A stretch of DNA of 64,000 nucleotides from Paenibacillus silvestris (lineage in GTDB: Bacteria > Bacillota > Bacilli > Paenibacillales > NBRC-103111). A program made the position numbers and the translations under genes. Below, in pieces: positions 27,861 to 36,073 of the stretch. The notes beneath the pieces were generated by a model. The model was given only the letters and a program-made list of their open reading frames with translations. It did not search any database and had not been told where the DNA came from. The stretch spans positions 1,107,881 to 1,171,880 of the forward strand of contig NZ_WTUZ01000010.1 in assembly GCF_009882985.1 (NCBI RefSeq), written 5' to 3'. The number at the start of each line of letters is the position of its first letter. Position 1 is the stretch's first letter.

Positions 27861-28300
27861 TCCGTTCCCTCCAGCTTTTTCTCCAAATGTTTAATCAACA
27901 TGCCAACCACTTCTTGGCAAGTCTCAATCTGCTCCAGTGTAAAGACGTTCTCTAGGCCTGCAAAAAACTCATTGTTCATCGTCTCGACCTTCGTTTTCTT
28001 CAACTGTTGGCATAAATCTGTCGTACCAATCCAGACCACCCTGCGATCTTGCTCATCTCTTTTGCGCTGCACCATCCCATTACGTTCCAGCCGGTCTACA
28101 ATACCAGATACCGTGCTATTACTGAGTTGGACGGACTTGGCCAGATCGCCAAGTTTTCTTGGTTCCTCCTGGAACAGTTCCCGCAAGATAAATAACTGAG
28201 GTCCTGTAAGCTCTTCTTTCTGAAGTTCTCGATACAATAAAGAAGCCCGTACTTTATGCAGTCTTGAAAGTTCAGCTACAAGTCCTTTAATCTCTTCCAA
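27857..28300 (-). CDS. MarR-family repressor of the efflux operon
   Basis: 147 residues with the MarR winged helix: recognition region LSNSTVSGIVDRLERNG (about 60-76) followed by the DxRxxx wing DEQDRRVV. It heads an operon with two membrane-fusion proteins, an MFS pump and a secreted protein. The start is TTG 28298-28300 with GGGGGAGG six bases upstream. A perfect 22-bp palindrome about 97 bp upstream is a good candidate for its own operator. Small hydrophobic or phenolic compounds typically release MarR repressors, so the pump probably exports such a compound. Confidence 0.93.
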   Translation of the reverse strand: MEEIKGLVAELSRLHKVRASLLYRELQKEELTGPQLFILRELFQEEPRKLGDLAKSVQLSNSTVSGIVDRLERNGMVQRKRDEQDRRVVWIGTTDLCQQLKKTKVETMNNEFFAGLENVFTLEQIETCQEVVGMLIKHLEKKLEGTE

Positions 28301-28396
28301 AATACGCCTCCCCCTTACAAACAGAAATCATTCGTATGCGAAATATTATGACATCACAAATCATACCACGCTTTTAAGAAACTGGATATATGTAGA

Positions 28397-28418
28397 ATTG
28401 TAATTTGCAAATTACAAT
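28397..28418. promoter_or_regulatory. Perfect 22-bp palindrome, probable MarR operator
   Basis: The half-site ATTGTAATTTG is followed immediately by its exact complement. A related half-site (TATTGTAATTA) is seen near 28483. The AT-rich composition and length fit a MarR-family binding site. The position, about 100 bp before the marR start codon, suits autoregulation. Confidence 0.7.
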
Positions 28419-28599
28419 GAATCGATAAGTTTCTATGTTTTTCAGCTGTAAAAGAGATCCTCTAAATGGACATTTGAAGTATTGTAATTATCAACTTGAA
28501 AATAATAAAGGATCAACTTGAAGCGTTTTTTACTGAAACGCTTTCATAAATCCACTACCAGTTTCGTATTGCAAAACGTTTGGAACAGTTCGAGGTGGA

Positions 28600-28840
28600 A
28601 ACGGCGTTTCATGGAAATGTGGATGCACAAACAAGGCCCGGATAGCGAGCCAGCCATTTGGGCTTTCTCGGAAGGTATTGGAGGATATTACGGCTGCGAG
28701 ACGGACTTTTTGACCTTCTCGCCGGATATTACGGCTGAATTATGACTACTTTGCAGTATGAGACGGCTTTTTGGGTTCTCTCGGCTGGGAATGGGGGATA
28801 TTTCGGCTCTGAGACAGCCGATTTAGCTTTCTCAGCTGGG
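28600..28840. repeat. Degenerate tandem repeats in the gap upstream of marR
   Basis: The phrase GGATATTACGGCTG occurs at about 28682 and 28723, and GGATATTTCGGCT at about 28796. Each is followed by a GAGACGG/GAGACAG block and a TTCTC block. Units are about 40-75 bp and imperfect. The whole 28301-28960 gap otherwise holds the MarR palindrome and an 8-bp-stem hairpin (28899-28921). I see no convincing gene. Confidence 0.55.
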
Positions 28841-28898
28841 GTCGGGGGAGTTGGTGTTGCTACGGTAGCGTCGTAAAACAACGTTACGGCGTAGCATT

Positions 28899-28921
28899 GG
28901 CGTGGAATGAGGCTCCACGCC
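28899..28921. terminator. Hairpin downstream of the nucleoside hydrolase gene
   Basis: GGCGTGGA (28899-28906) and TCCACGCC (28914-28921) form a perfect 8-bp stem with a 7-base loop. No T tract follows on either strand, so it is only a possible terminator or mRNA 3'-end structure for the minus-strand sugar operon. Confidence 0.35.
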
Positions 28922-28960
28922 ACATTTAAGCTTGTTTTACAACCGGAGCTACTCCTAACG

Positions 28961-29887
28961 TTACTGTGAATCCTGCTCCTTCTCATAGAGAGCGAACAAC
29001 GCCAATTTCGCGTAAAAGTCCTCCAAAATAAACCGGGAATCCACACTCCGGTAGACTCGGATTTTACGGTTGCCCGGCTTCGCGATATATCGCATTTCGG
29101 CATCGACATTCGGCGCCTCGATCATCTCATAATCGAACCTTTGCTCTTCTAGCAGCAAGGAAACCGCCGGTGAATCGCCTAACACCCAGGTCTCCCCTTT
29201 CGGCCATTGCGGTCGATGCCCGTTATTCATGTTGTGATTGACGAGGTAATCATACAAATAGCTGCCGATGCGGCCATGAGGACGAACCTTCATGGCAAGC
29301 TCGGCGATGCCAACGCGCACCATTTCGTACACATTCTTAGGAACTTGCCATAACGGGATAGGCGAATTGAAAACGACATTAACGGCTTCGACATCATTAG
29401 ATAAATTGAATTCCTCATGCCCCTCAGGATACGTACCTCCGCCGATCCAAACAGCGATAAGCCGATCCGCAATTCTTGGCTCCTGCAAATAAGCGCTAGC
29501 CAGATCGGTTAACGGTCCCTGAAACGTGACAAATAAAGGCCTCGGATCGTCCTTCATCGCTTCATCAATAATGAGTTGGCTGCCTTCGGAAGGCACAGGT
29601 GTATGAACATCCGGGAGTTTGTGGGGCGCCCCCCGATAGACGTCATATTGGTCTCTCATCCCCATGAGCTGGAGCACATGTTCAACTTCCTCATAAGATT
29701 CTTGCATCGAAGCAGCACTTCTTGGACCGAAGTGGGCTCCGATAAAGCCCTTAATTTGTAAACGTTGTGATAAAATCGCATGTACGATCGCATATTGATC
29801 GTCAGCCTCGCATTTGGCATCGGTATTAATAATGACACGAACCTGCTTCTGCTCTGGAACCTCATAAGGCATAAAATGGTGCGGCAT
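28961..29887 (-). CDS. Inosine/uridine-preferring nucleoside hydrolase family protein
   Basis: About 308 residues of the IU_nuc_hydro fold. The N-terminal signature is a variant, INTDAKCEADDQYAI, in which the usual DTDxGxDDA cluster has an extra residue and begins with Asn; the following DDQ still offers calcium ligands. Later motifs FVTFQGPLTDLASA and EEFNLSNDVEAVNVVFN match the family. It is cytoplasmic, with no signal. Start ATG 29885-29887 with AAGGAG nine bases upstream; it is 16 bp after the kinase stop. It is the last gene of the sugar operon. It may release the sugar from an N- or O-glycoside rather than from a standard nucleoside. The substrate is open. Confidence 0.85.
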   Translation of the reverse strand: MPHHFMPYEVPEQKQVRVIINTDAKCEADDQYAIVHAILSQRLQIKGFIGAHFGPRSAASMQESYEEVEHVLQLMGMRDQYDVYRGAPHKLPDVHTPVPSEGSQLIIDEAMKDDPRPLFVTFQGPLTDLASAYLQEPRIADRLIAVWIGGGTYPEGHEEFNLSNDVEAVNVVFNSPIPLWQVPKNVYEMVRVGIAELAMKVRPHGRIGSYLYDYLVNHNMNNGHRPQWPKGETWVLGDSPAVSLLLEEQRFDYEMIEAPNVDAEMRYIAKPGNRKIRVYRSVDSRFILEDFYAKLALFALYEKEQDSQ

Positions 29888-29903
29888 TCCTTTTCTCTCC
29901 TTC

Positions 29904-31409
29904 TTACTCCTGATCATTCCGTGTTAACACGGAGGATACTGCCTTCTTCCAGCCGGAACAATGGGCTTCGCGCAGCTCCGGCAGCATTTTCGGCTGATAC
30001 TTGATAGAGCCTTCCAGCTTTGTACCTATCGCTTCAATTGACGGCCAAAAGCCGATCCCGACACCGCCCAAATACGCAGAGCCTAGCGCAGACAATTCCG
30101 CAATTTCTGATTTTACGACCATTTTACCTAACAAATCAGCCTGGAATTGCATCAAATTCACATTATCGGATGCACCGCCGTCTGCCCGCAGCTCCTGGAG
30201 CGCAACAGCGGTTTCATTTTCCATTAGTTTAACCGCATCATGCACCTGAAAAGCGATGCTTTCAATAGCTGCTCGAATGATGTGCGCTTTGGTCGTCCCC
30301 CGATTCATCCCGGTGATGGAAGCTCTGGCATAAGCGTCCCAGTAGGGGGCGCCAAGCCCTACGAACGCAGGCACCAAATATACGCCTTCACTATCTGGCG
30401 CTTGCTCAAGCATTTGTTCCATCTCTTCAAATGTACGAAACAAGCCCAAATTATCCCGAACCCAGGTCAAGCTGTCACCAGAGGTACGGATAACGGCTTC
30501 AACGGCATACGTCACTTTGCCGCTTCGGCCCCAAGCAATGGCGCTTACAAGTCCGTTGCCAGACGGGATCGGGCTATCGCCTACATTCATTAGCACCGAA
30601 GTGCCAGTCCCGTAAGTAGCTTTCGCCATGCCAGTCTCAAAGCACTGATTACCGAATAAAGCTCCCTGCGAGTCGCCGATCACCCCCGTTATCGGAACAC
30701 GGCAATCGCCGAATAGTTCGCTATCTTCCGTGTAGCCAAAAATCTCATCTGAAGCTTTGACTTCGGGAAGCAGCTCGGACGGCACGCCAAAGAGGCCGCA
30801 CAACTCCTCATCCCACTGTAAAGAGTGGATATTAAAAAGCGAGGTGCGGCTCGCGTTCGTGTAATCGGTCGCATGCGTCTTGCCCCCGCTCAGCTTCCAC
30901 AGCAGCCAGCTGTCGATCGTGCCTGCGAGCAGCTTGCCTGCTGCCAGCTTGTCGTGCACTCCCTCTACGTTCTGCAAGATCCAGCCCCATTTCGCAGCGG
31001 AGAAATACGGATCGAGCATCAGTCCCGTCTTGCTGCGCACCGTCTCCTCGTGCCCAGCCCTTTGGTAGATGGCGCACTGGTCCGCCGTTCGCTGGCACTG
31101 CCATACGATCGCGGCATGGACGGGAAGCCCCGTCGCTTGATCCCACAACACAGCCGTCTCCCGCTGATTCGTGATTGTTAAGGCAGCTAGCGAATCGGGG
31201 CCGATGCCGGCAATCGCCAAGGCTTCATGCGCAGAACGAATCACATTCGCATAAATTTCCATAGGATCGTGCTCGACCCACCCTGGACGAGGATAGTACT
31301 GACGATGCGGGTTCGCGCTTTGCGCCGTAATCTGGCCTGCGCGGTCAATGACAAGCGCTTTCGTACCTGATGTGCTTTGATCGATCGCGAGCAGATAGGA
31401 CTTTTCCAT
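29904..31409 (-). CDS. FGGY-family kinase, GlpK-like but with altered substrate pocket
   Basis: About 501 residues with two FGGY actin-like domains. It resembles glycerol kinase throughout: IDQSTSGTKA ATP loop, TNQRETAVLWD, IVWQCQRT, LDPYFSAAKW, DYTNASRTSLFNIH. The residues equivalent (from memory) to E. coli GlpK Arg83, Glu84, Trp103, Tyr135 and Asp245 are kept. Gln246 is Ser (GDSQGALFG) and Phe270 is Ser (GTGTSVLMN), so the pocket is changed. With an isomerase and a split transketolase in the same operon it probably phosphorylates a ketose with a glycerol-like end rather than glycerol. Start ATG 31407-31409, eight bases after AGGAG; an earlier ATG at 31415 is too close to the ribosome site. 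Confidence 0.88.
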   Translation of the reverse strand: MEKSYLLAIDQSTSGTKALVIDRAGQITAQSANPHRQYYPRPGWVEHDPMEIYANVIRSAHEALAIAGIGPDSLAALTITNQRETAVLWDQATGLPVHAAIVWQCQRTADQCAIYQRAGHEETVRSKTGLMLDPYFSAAKWGWILQNVEGVHDKLAAGKLLAGTIDSWLLWKLSGGKTHATDYTNASRTSLFNIHSLQWDEELCGLFGVPSELLPEVKASDEIFGYTEDSELFGDCRVPITGVIGDSQGALFGNQCFETGMAKATYGTGTSVLMNVGDSPIPSGNGLVSAIAWGRSGKVTYAVEAVIRTSGDSLTWVRDNLGLFRTFEEMEQMLEQAPDSEGVYLVPAFVGLGAPYWDAYARASITGMNRGTTKAHIIRAAIESIAFQVHDAVKLMENETAVALQELRADGGASDNVNLMQFQADLLGKMVVKSEIAELSALGSAYLGGVGIGFWPSIEAIGTKLEGSIKYQPKMLPELREAHCSGWKKAVSSVLTRNDQE

Positions 31410-31414
31410 CGTCA

Positions 31415-32356
31415 TTACTCCTGTCTGCCGAGCATTTCAAGCGCCACACGCTTAAGATTGCTGCTGCTAATGCCATAATGACCAAAAACCTCAGCCGTCT
31501 TCCCAGCAATCGCCGGTTCATCCGGGATACCGATGATCCGCATGGGTACGGGCCAATTCTGAACGACCACTTCCGACACAGCTGCGCCAAGTCCGCCATG
31601 AACACTGTGCTCTTCCACCGTGATGATGCGACCCGTTTCCTTCGCTGCCTGGATAATCGCCTCTGCGTCCAGAGGCTTTATCGTATGCATATTGATTACC
31701 CGGCAAGTTACGCCCGCTTCCTTCAGGGCTTCATGAGCGTCCAATGCGACACGAACCGTTTCCCCTACCGCAATGATCGTCACATCGCTGCCTTCGCGCA
31801 TTTGGACGGATTTGCCAATGATGAATTCGTAGTCGTCCGATTCATACACATCTTCCACCGCGTTGCGTCCAATCCGAACATAGACGCCGCCTTCGTGTTC
31901 AACAAGCGCTTCCGTCATCCGCTTCGTTTCATGCCGGTCAGCAGGCATCATAACAGCGATACCGGGTATCGCCCGCATAACGGCGACATCTTGAACCGAG
32001 TGATGGGACATGCCAAGCGCGCCGTAACTAACACCTCCGCTGATTCCGACCAGCTTCACATTCGTAGCTGAATAAGCTACGTCTACTTTGATTTGCTCAA
32101 TGCTGCGCATGCTGAGGAAGCAAGCCGGCGACGTAACGAACGGCTTCTTGCCACTGTGGGCAAGACCTGCGGAAATTCCCACGATATTTTGCTCCGCGAT
32201 CCCCACCTCCACGAATTGCTCCGGAAATGCTTTGGCAAAAGGTCCCATAGCTGCCGAACCTCGCGAATCACTGGCAAGCACCATAATGGAGCGGTCATCC
32301 TGTGCCTTCTTTAGCAATGTATCGCAAATGACCTGACGATTTGGAATCGTGTTCAT
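31415..32356 (-). CDS. Transketolase C-terminal subunit (split transketolase, subunit B)
   Basis: About 313 residues carrying the pyrimidine-binding (AEQNIVGISAGLA) and C-terminal transketolase domains. The ThDP-activating glutamate lies in VGIAEQN. It must work with the ThDP diphosphate-binding half encoded immediately upstream. Start ATG 32354-32356, just 1 bp after the upstream stop, with GGTG eight bases before. The open frame extends a further 81 residues upstream, but that part is the antisense-like shadow of the other subunit. Split transketolases occur in secondary sugar pathways, for example apulose-4-phosphate transketolase AptA/AptB. The actual substrate is inferred to be the kinase product. 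Confidence 0.92.
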   Translation of the reverse strand: MNTIPNRQVICDTLLKKAQDDRSIMVLASDSRGSAAMGPFAKAFPEQFVEVGIAEQNIVGISAGLAHSGKKPFVTSPACFLSMRSIEQIKVDVAYSATNVKLVGISGGVSYGALGMSHHSVQDVAVMRAIPGIAVMMPADRHETKRMTEALVEHEGGVYVRIGRNAVEDVYESDDYEFIIGKSVQMREGSDVTIIAVGETVRVALDAHEALKEAGVTCRVINMHTIKPLDAEAIIQAAKETGRIITVEEHSVHGGLGAAVSEVVVQNWPVPMRIIGIPDEPAIAGKTAEVFGHYGISSSNLKRVALEMLGRQE

Positions 32357-32357
32357 C

Positions 32358-33203
32358 TTATCGCACCTGACCTTTCTGCTCGTAATTGTCGAATGCGGCA
32401 GCGAGCTCTGCCAGAGCTTTCTCCAATTCAACTTGGTTAGGCACGTGATGATGCCAGTGTGGCACATTCTCGGCAAAGGAAACACCTTTGCCCTTAACCG
32501 TATTGGCCATGACAAGCGTCGGTTTACCATTGTGTGCCGGTACGGCATCGAAAGTCTCGACCAAAGCTTGCATATCGTTGCCGTCAATGGAAACAACATG
32601 CCAACCGAAAGCTGTCCACTTGTCCTCGAGCGGATCTAGGCCCATAACGTCTTCCGTGGAGCCGCTGATCTGCAACCGATTGCGGTCAATAATGCCAATT
32701 AAATTATCTAATTTGTAGTGAGATCCCGCCATCGCAGCTTCCCATACCGAGCCTTCCGCCTGCTCGCCATCTCCCATGAGGCAGTAAGTTCGATAGGCTG
32801 CACCGTCTTTTTTCGCGGCAAGCGCCATACCGACTGCGACCGCAAGCCCATGGCCAAGCGCGCCTGTGTTCATCTCGATGCCTGGCACCTTATTGTTCGG
32901 ATGTCCAATGAGCTTCGTGCCGAATTTGCTGAAAGTCGTGAGCTCCTCTTTTGGGAAAAACCCGCGGTCAGCAAGGATCGACCAAAGGGATTCTACCGAA
33001 TGCCCCTTACTCAAAATAAACCGATCACGATCTACCGCCTTCGGTCTCGCAGGATCAATATTCATCACGCGGTAATAGAGTGCAGTCAAAATATCTGTAT
33101 TGCTAAGTGAACCACCCGTATGACCTGTTTGTGCCCCAGCAATCATTTGCAATAAATCCATCCTGATTTGCGTTGCTTTCGCTTGAAGTGCTCTGATTTC
33201 CAT
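32358..33203 (-). CDS. Transketolase N-terminal subunit (split transketolase, subunit A)
   Basis: 281 residues. It holds the ThDP diphosphate-binding domain, with GDGEQAEGSVWEAAMAGSHY as the GDG-N-type motif, HTGGSLS near 28, and catalytic His candidates in SKGHS and IGHPN. ATG 33201-33203 follows AAGGAGG. It ends 1 bp before the subunit B start, so the two are made in equal amounts. In a normal one-piece transketolase these halves are fused into about 660 residues. Confidence 0.93.
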   Translation of the reverse strand: MEIRALQAKATQIRMDLLQMIAGAQTGHTGGSLSNTDILTALYYRVMNIDPARPKAVDRDRFILSKGHSVESLWSILADRGFFPKEELTTFSKFGTKLIGHPNNKVPGIEMNTGALGHGLAVAVGMALAAKKDGAAYRTYCLMGDGEQAEGSVWEAAMAGSHYKLDNLIGIIDRNRLQISGSTEDVMGLDPLEDKWTAFGWHVVSIDGNDMQALVETFDAVPAHNGKPTLVMANTVKGKGVSFAENVPHWHHHVPNQVELEKALAELAAAFDNYEQKGQVR

Positions 33204-33216
33204 ATGTCCTCCTTAT

Positions 33217-34650
33217 TTACAGGCCTTTGCCTCGCAGCCAAGCCTGAATTTCACTTTCCGTCGGATCCACAGGGTCAGGGGTGAGTCCAGGGATATACGA
33301 ACATGCTTCATATAAAGCAGGAATGACATTGGCATGAATGCCTACGGAATGATGCACATACGGCCCCTTCACAAGCTTTTCTTCCCACAGCGGCCAATCG
33401 TTTACTTCAACCCACACATAAGATCCACGTGTATAAGGTCCTTGAATTCCCTTGGCTTTCCCAAGGAATAATTGATAATCGCCATGATCACCGTCAAAAC
33501 GTGCCAGCGTCATGCCGCCGCCTTTAATCTCACCTTCGTGAGTCCCAGGGGCATGATCATCGAACAAGAAATGCTTGCGCAGCTTCGGTTTATTCTCAAC
33601 GGATAGGGAAACTGGGAAATTCCCGCAGTGGAACAGCAATTCACCGTTGGCGTTCTCTGGATGGCGTACAGTTAAATCCGCAAAAAAAGTAGGCGCTTCA
33701 TTCATCGCTGCAGCTTGAACCATCACGGAAGTAATCGCACCATGAATGTCAGTCTCACACGTCACCGGGATTTGTTCATCGGTCAAAATGGCGTTCGCCA
33801 AACAAGGCATAATTCCCATGGCTTCCTGCAGCGATGACCAGCATTGGATCGCAATTGCCGTGCTGCCTGTTTGCTCAGCGTACTGCTTCATCGCTACCTT
33901 GAGCGAGGCAATTCGCCTTACATCCGCTTCCGTCACTTCCGACCAGTCCAGTTTCTCCTTGATGTAATCCATCGCTTGCGCCAATTCAGAGGATTGACCG
34001 TTTTCGATGCGCTTAGTAGCACGCTGAATGTCAACGAGTGTGATCGGGTGCAGCTCAATACCGAAACGCTCCAGCAATTCGCCTTCATTGCACATCATTG
34101 TCCAAAATGAGGACGGTCTCGGCCCGATTTGCAGGATACGCAGCGAACGGAACTGGCGAACAACATTCGCTGCAGAGATGAAATTAGAGAAACCCCTTTC
34201 AAAAACAGGATCGTTCACACGCGTATTCGTCACATAGGAAAATGGCACATTAAAACGCCTAAGCACCTTGCCTGTTGCGAATAATCCGCATTGTGTATCT
34301 CGAAGCCGCATGCCATCCTCGAGTGGAGCTTCATCGCGAGGCCCCCATAACAGCACCGGCTTGCCTAGCGCTTTGCCTACCCGCGCAACCGTATCTTCTG
34401 TACCGAAGTTACAATGTGGGAAAAATACGGCATCGACTTCCTCTTGTTTGAATCGATTGATGATGAGATCCGCGTTAATGTTATCGTCATAGAGAAGGCC
34501 TTCCGAATTGATCCCCTCTAGATCGACAATATCGATGTCCAATCCGAAGTTTTGGATTTTTTCCCGAATGAGCACTTTGTACTTAAACGCATCCTCAGCG
34601 CTAAAAACGAATCTGCGCGTCGGTGCGTAGCCTAGCTTTAGTTTTTTCAT
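33217..34650 (-). CDS. L-fucose/L-arabinose isomerase family protein
   Basis: 477 residues. The C-terminal half matches the FucI/AraA superfamily, with likely metal ligands E276 in QEAMG and D301 in CETDIHGA and a late His in HHSVGIHAN. It is shorter than FucI (about 590) and closer to AraA in size. It is the first gene of the operon, preceded by AGGAGG and by a perfect GTTTAGCTAAAC palindrome 19 bp before the start. It should interconvert an aldose and a ketose, providing the substrate of the GlpK-like kinase. The sugar is unknown; a pentose is the simplest guess. Confidence 0.88.
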   Translation of the reverse strand: MKKLKLGYAPTRRFVFSAEDAFKYKVLIREKIQNFGLDIDIVDLEGINSEGLLYDDNINADLIINRFKQEEVDAVFFPHCNFGTEDTVARVGKALGKPVLLWGPRDEAPLEDGMRLRDTQCGLFATGKVLRRFNVPFSYVTNTRVNDPVFERGFSNFISAANVVRQFRSLRILQIGPRPSSFWTMMCNEGELLERFGIELHPITLVDIQRATKRIENGQSSELAQAMDYIKEKLDWSEVTEADVRRIASLKVAMKQYAEQTGSTAIAIQCWSSLQEAMGIMPCLANAILTDEQIPVTCETDIHGAITSVMVQAAAMNEAPTFFADLTVRHPENANGELLFHCGNFPVSLSVENKPKLRKHFLFDDHAPGTHEGEIKGGGMTLARFDGDHGDYQLFLGKAKGIQGPYTRGSYVWVEVNDWPLWEEKLVKGPYVHHSVGIHANVIPALYEACSYIPGLTPDPVDPTESEIQAWLRGKGL

Positions 34651-34668
34651 GGATGTGCCTCCTGTTAT

Positions 34669-34680
34669 GTTTAGCTAAAC
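34669..34680. promoter_or_regulatory. Operator for the divergent LacI-family regulator
   Basis: GTTTAGCTAAAC is a perfect 12-bp palindrome next to the isomerase ribosome site. A TATATT -10-like element lies just upstream on the minus strand, so binding would block transcription. A related site GTTTAGCTAATT is at 34736-34747, and further AGTTTA/TAAACT half-sites lie at 34701-34708, 34829-34836 and 34877-34886. The whole 34651-34922 gap is AT-rich and seems to be a divergent control region. Confidence 0.7.
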
Positions 34681-34922
34681 AAATATAATGTTGAGATGAA
34701 AGTTTACTAAAATTAATAGATTTATGTTTGCCTTTGTTTAGCTAATTTTATGAATAAATTCATGCTAACATGCCAATAATGGGACGTCAATGCTGTTTAT
34801 TATGAAATTTAGTTATTTTTATATAAAAAGTTTAGTTTAATTTAAATGATTTATTGCATTTTTTTGCGGATGAAGATAAACTAAACTCACTCAACTAATT
34901 TAGTAAATGGGGATTGTTCGAC

Positions 34923-35972
34923 TTGAAAATGGAAGATATTGCGAAGATGGCCGGAGTTTCCAAATCTGCGGTATCACTTGCTCTAAACGGTAAAACAGGG
35001 ATCAGCTCGGAGACCCGCGACCGCGTACTTGAAATTGCCAGGGAAAGCGGCTATTCCCCGAAGCCTCGGGCAGCTGCTGCCGAAAGCGCCGTGAAATCCC
35101 TCTCTTTTCTCGTATTTACCAATTCGGGAATCGTGCTTGAAGCCTATTATCAGCAGCCTTTTTTTAGAGAGCTGATTCATTATATTGAGGATCGCTGCCG
35201 CTCCAAAGGTTACTCTTTGCTTTTTTCATCCGTGGATATGGAGTATTTCGAACGCGAAATTCGAACACTTGCGGAGGATAACCAAAGCGATGGCATCATT
35301 CTACTCGGGAATAACCTGAGTCCTGAGGAAATTCTGGACATTTCTAATCGGCTAGGACCTCACCTTGTTGTGCTCGACAATTGCTTCGATAAGCTGCCCG
35401 TCCATTTCGTGAGCATGAACAACTTCATGGGGGCTTATCAAGCGGGTGCTCATCTATGCGAAATTGGTCATACAGAAATTGGCTACATTGCTTCCAATGT
35501 TCGGATTCAGAATTTTGAGGAGCGTAAAGTTGGCTTTTATGAGGCTTTGCATGAACAGGGTCTCGAGATCCATCCTGACCACATCTTTGCTGTAGCGCCG
35601 ACGATGTTATCGTCCCAGGAAGATCTTAAGAAACAAATAAAGGCGTATATGGAATCGGGCCGCCAACTCCCGACCGCGATCTTTTGCGAATGTGATTACA
35701 TCGCCATTAGCGCCATGAAAACGTTGACGGAGCTTGGCATCCGAGTGCCTGAACAAGTATCTGTTGTTGGTTTTGACAATATATCGGAGTCTCGCATCAT
35801 TTCTCCGGAGCTGACCACCGTTCACGTGGAGAAAAAACGCATGGCCCACTTAGCCGTTGATTTGTTAATCGAATCCATCGAACAAGGCGTCGAGGCCACC
35901 TCCAAAATCAGGGTGGACACCCGATTTGTCGAGCGGGATTCTTCTCGTCCGCCGCGCAGCAGCGCTAATTGA
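34923..35972 (+). CDS. LacI-family repressor of the sugar operon
   Basis: About 349 residues. The N-terminal LacI helix-turn-helix is IAKMAGVSKSAVSLALNGKTGIS with the hinge GYSPKPRA at 45-52, and the periplasmic-binding-protein-like effector domain follows (IILLGNN, VVLDN, FCECDYIAISAMKTL, VVGFDN). The start is TTG 34923-34925, nine bases after GGGGA; ATG 34929 is an alternative. It is divergent from the isomerase operon and surrounded by GTTTAGCTAAAC-type palindromes. Therefore it probably represses both itself and that operon, with the sugar or its phosphate as inducer. Confidence 0.93.
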   Translation: MKMEDIAKMAGVSKSAVSLALNGKTGISSETRDRVLEIARESGYSPKPRAAAAESAVKSLSFLVFTNSGIVLEAYYQQPFFRELIHYIEDRCRSKGYSLLFSSVDMEYFEREIRTLAEDNQSDGIILLGNNLSPEEILDISNRLGPHLVVLDNCFDKLPVHFVSMNNFMGAYQAGAHLCEIGHTEIGYIASNVRIQNFEERKVGFYEALHEQGLEIHPDHIFAVAPTMLSSQEDLKKQIKAYMESGRQLPTAIFCECDYIAISAMKTLTELGIRVPEQVSVVGFDNISESRIISPELTTVHVEKKRMAHLAVDLLIESIEQGVEATSKIRVDTRFVERDSSRPPRSSAN

Positions 35973-36014
35973 TGCTGGAGGGTCCGCCCCACTTCCCTTC
36001 AACGGCAATACCTC

Positions 36015-36064
36015 AAAAAAGCTGCACCTTAATGGCCAATAGCCGTTAAGGTGCAGCTTTTTTC
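36015..36064. terminator. Bidirectional intrinsic terminator between lacI-type and usp genes
   Basis: AAGCTGCACCTTAA (36019-36032) and TTAAGGTGCAGCTT (36046-36059) form a perfect 14-bp stem, with A and T tracts on either side. It serves the converging LacI-family gene (plus) and the universal stress protein gene (minus). Confidence 0.92.
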
Positions 36065-36073
36065 CTTCATGCC

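Noticed and set aside
28518-28745. 75-codon ORF in the gap upstream of marR
   Set aside because: It starts with TTG after a marginal AAGGA site, crosses the degenerate repeats and has no recognisable features. The 5' part is a hairpin-forming inverted repeat (GAAGCGTTT with AAACGCTTTC).
31370-32071. 233-codon plus-strand ORF opposite the transketolase subunit and kinase genes
   Set aside because: It lies entirely antisense to well-supported genes, has no ribosome site and gives a protein of improbable composition (many His, Arg and Asn).
32357-32599. N-terminal extension of the transketolase C-terminal subunit
   Set aside because: This stretch is in another frame of the transketolase N-terminal gene and has no family similarity. 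ATG 32356 has a ribosome site and gives the normal domain start.
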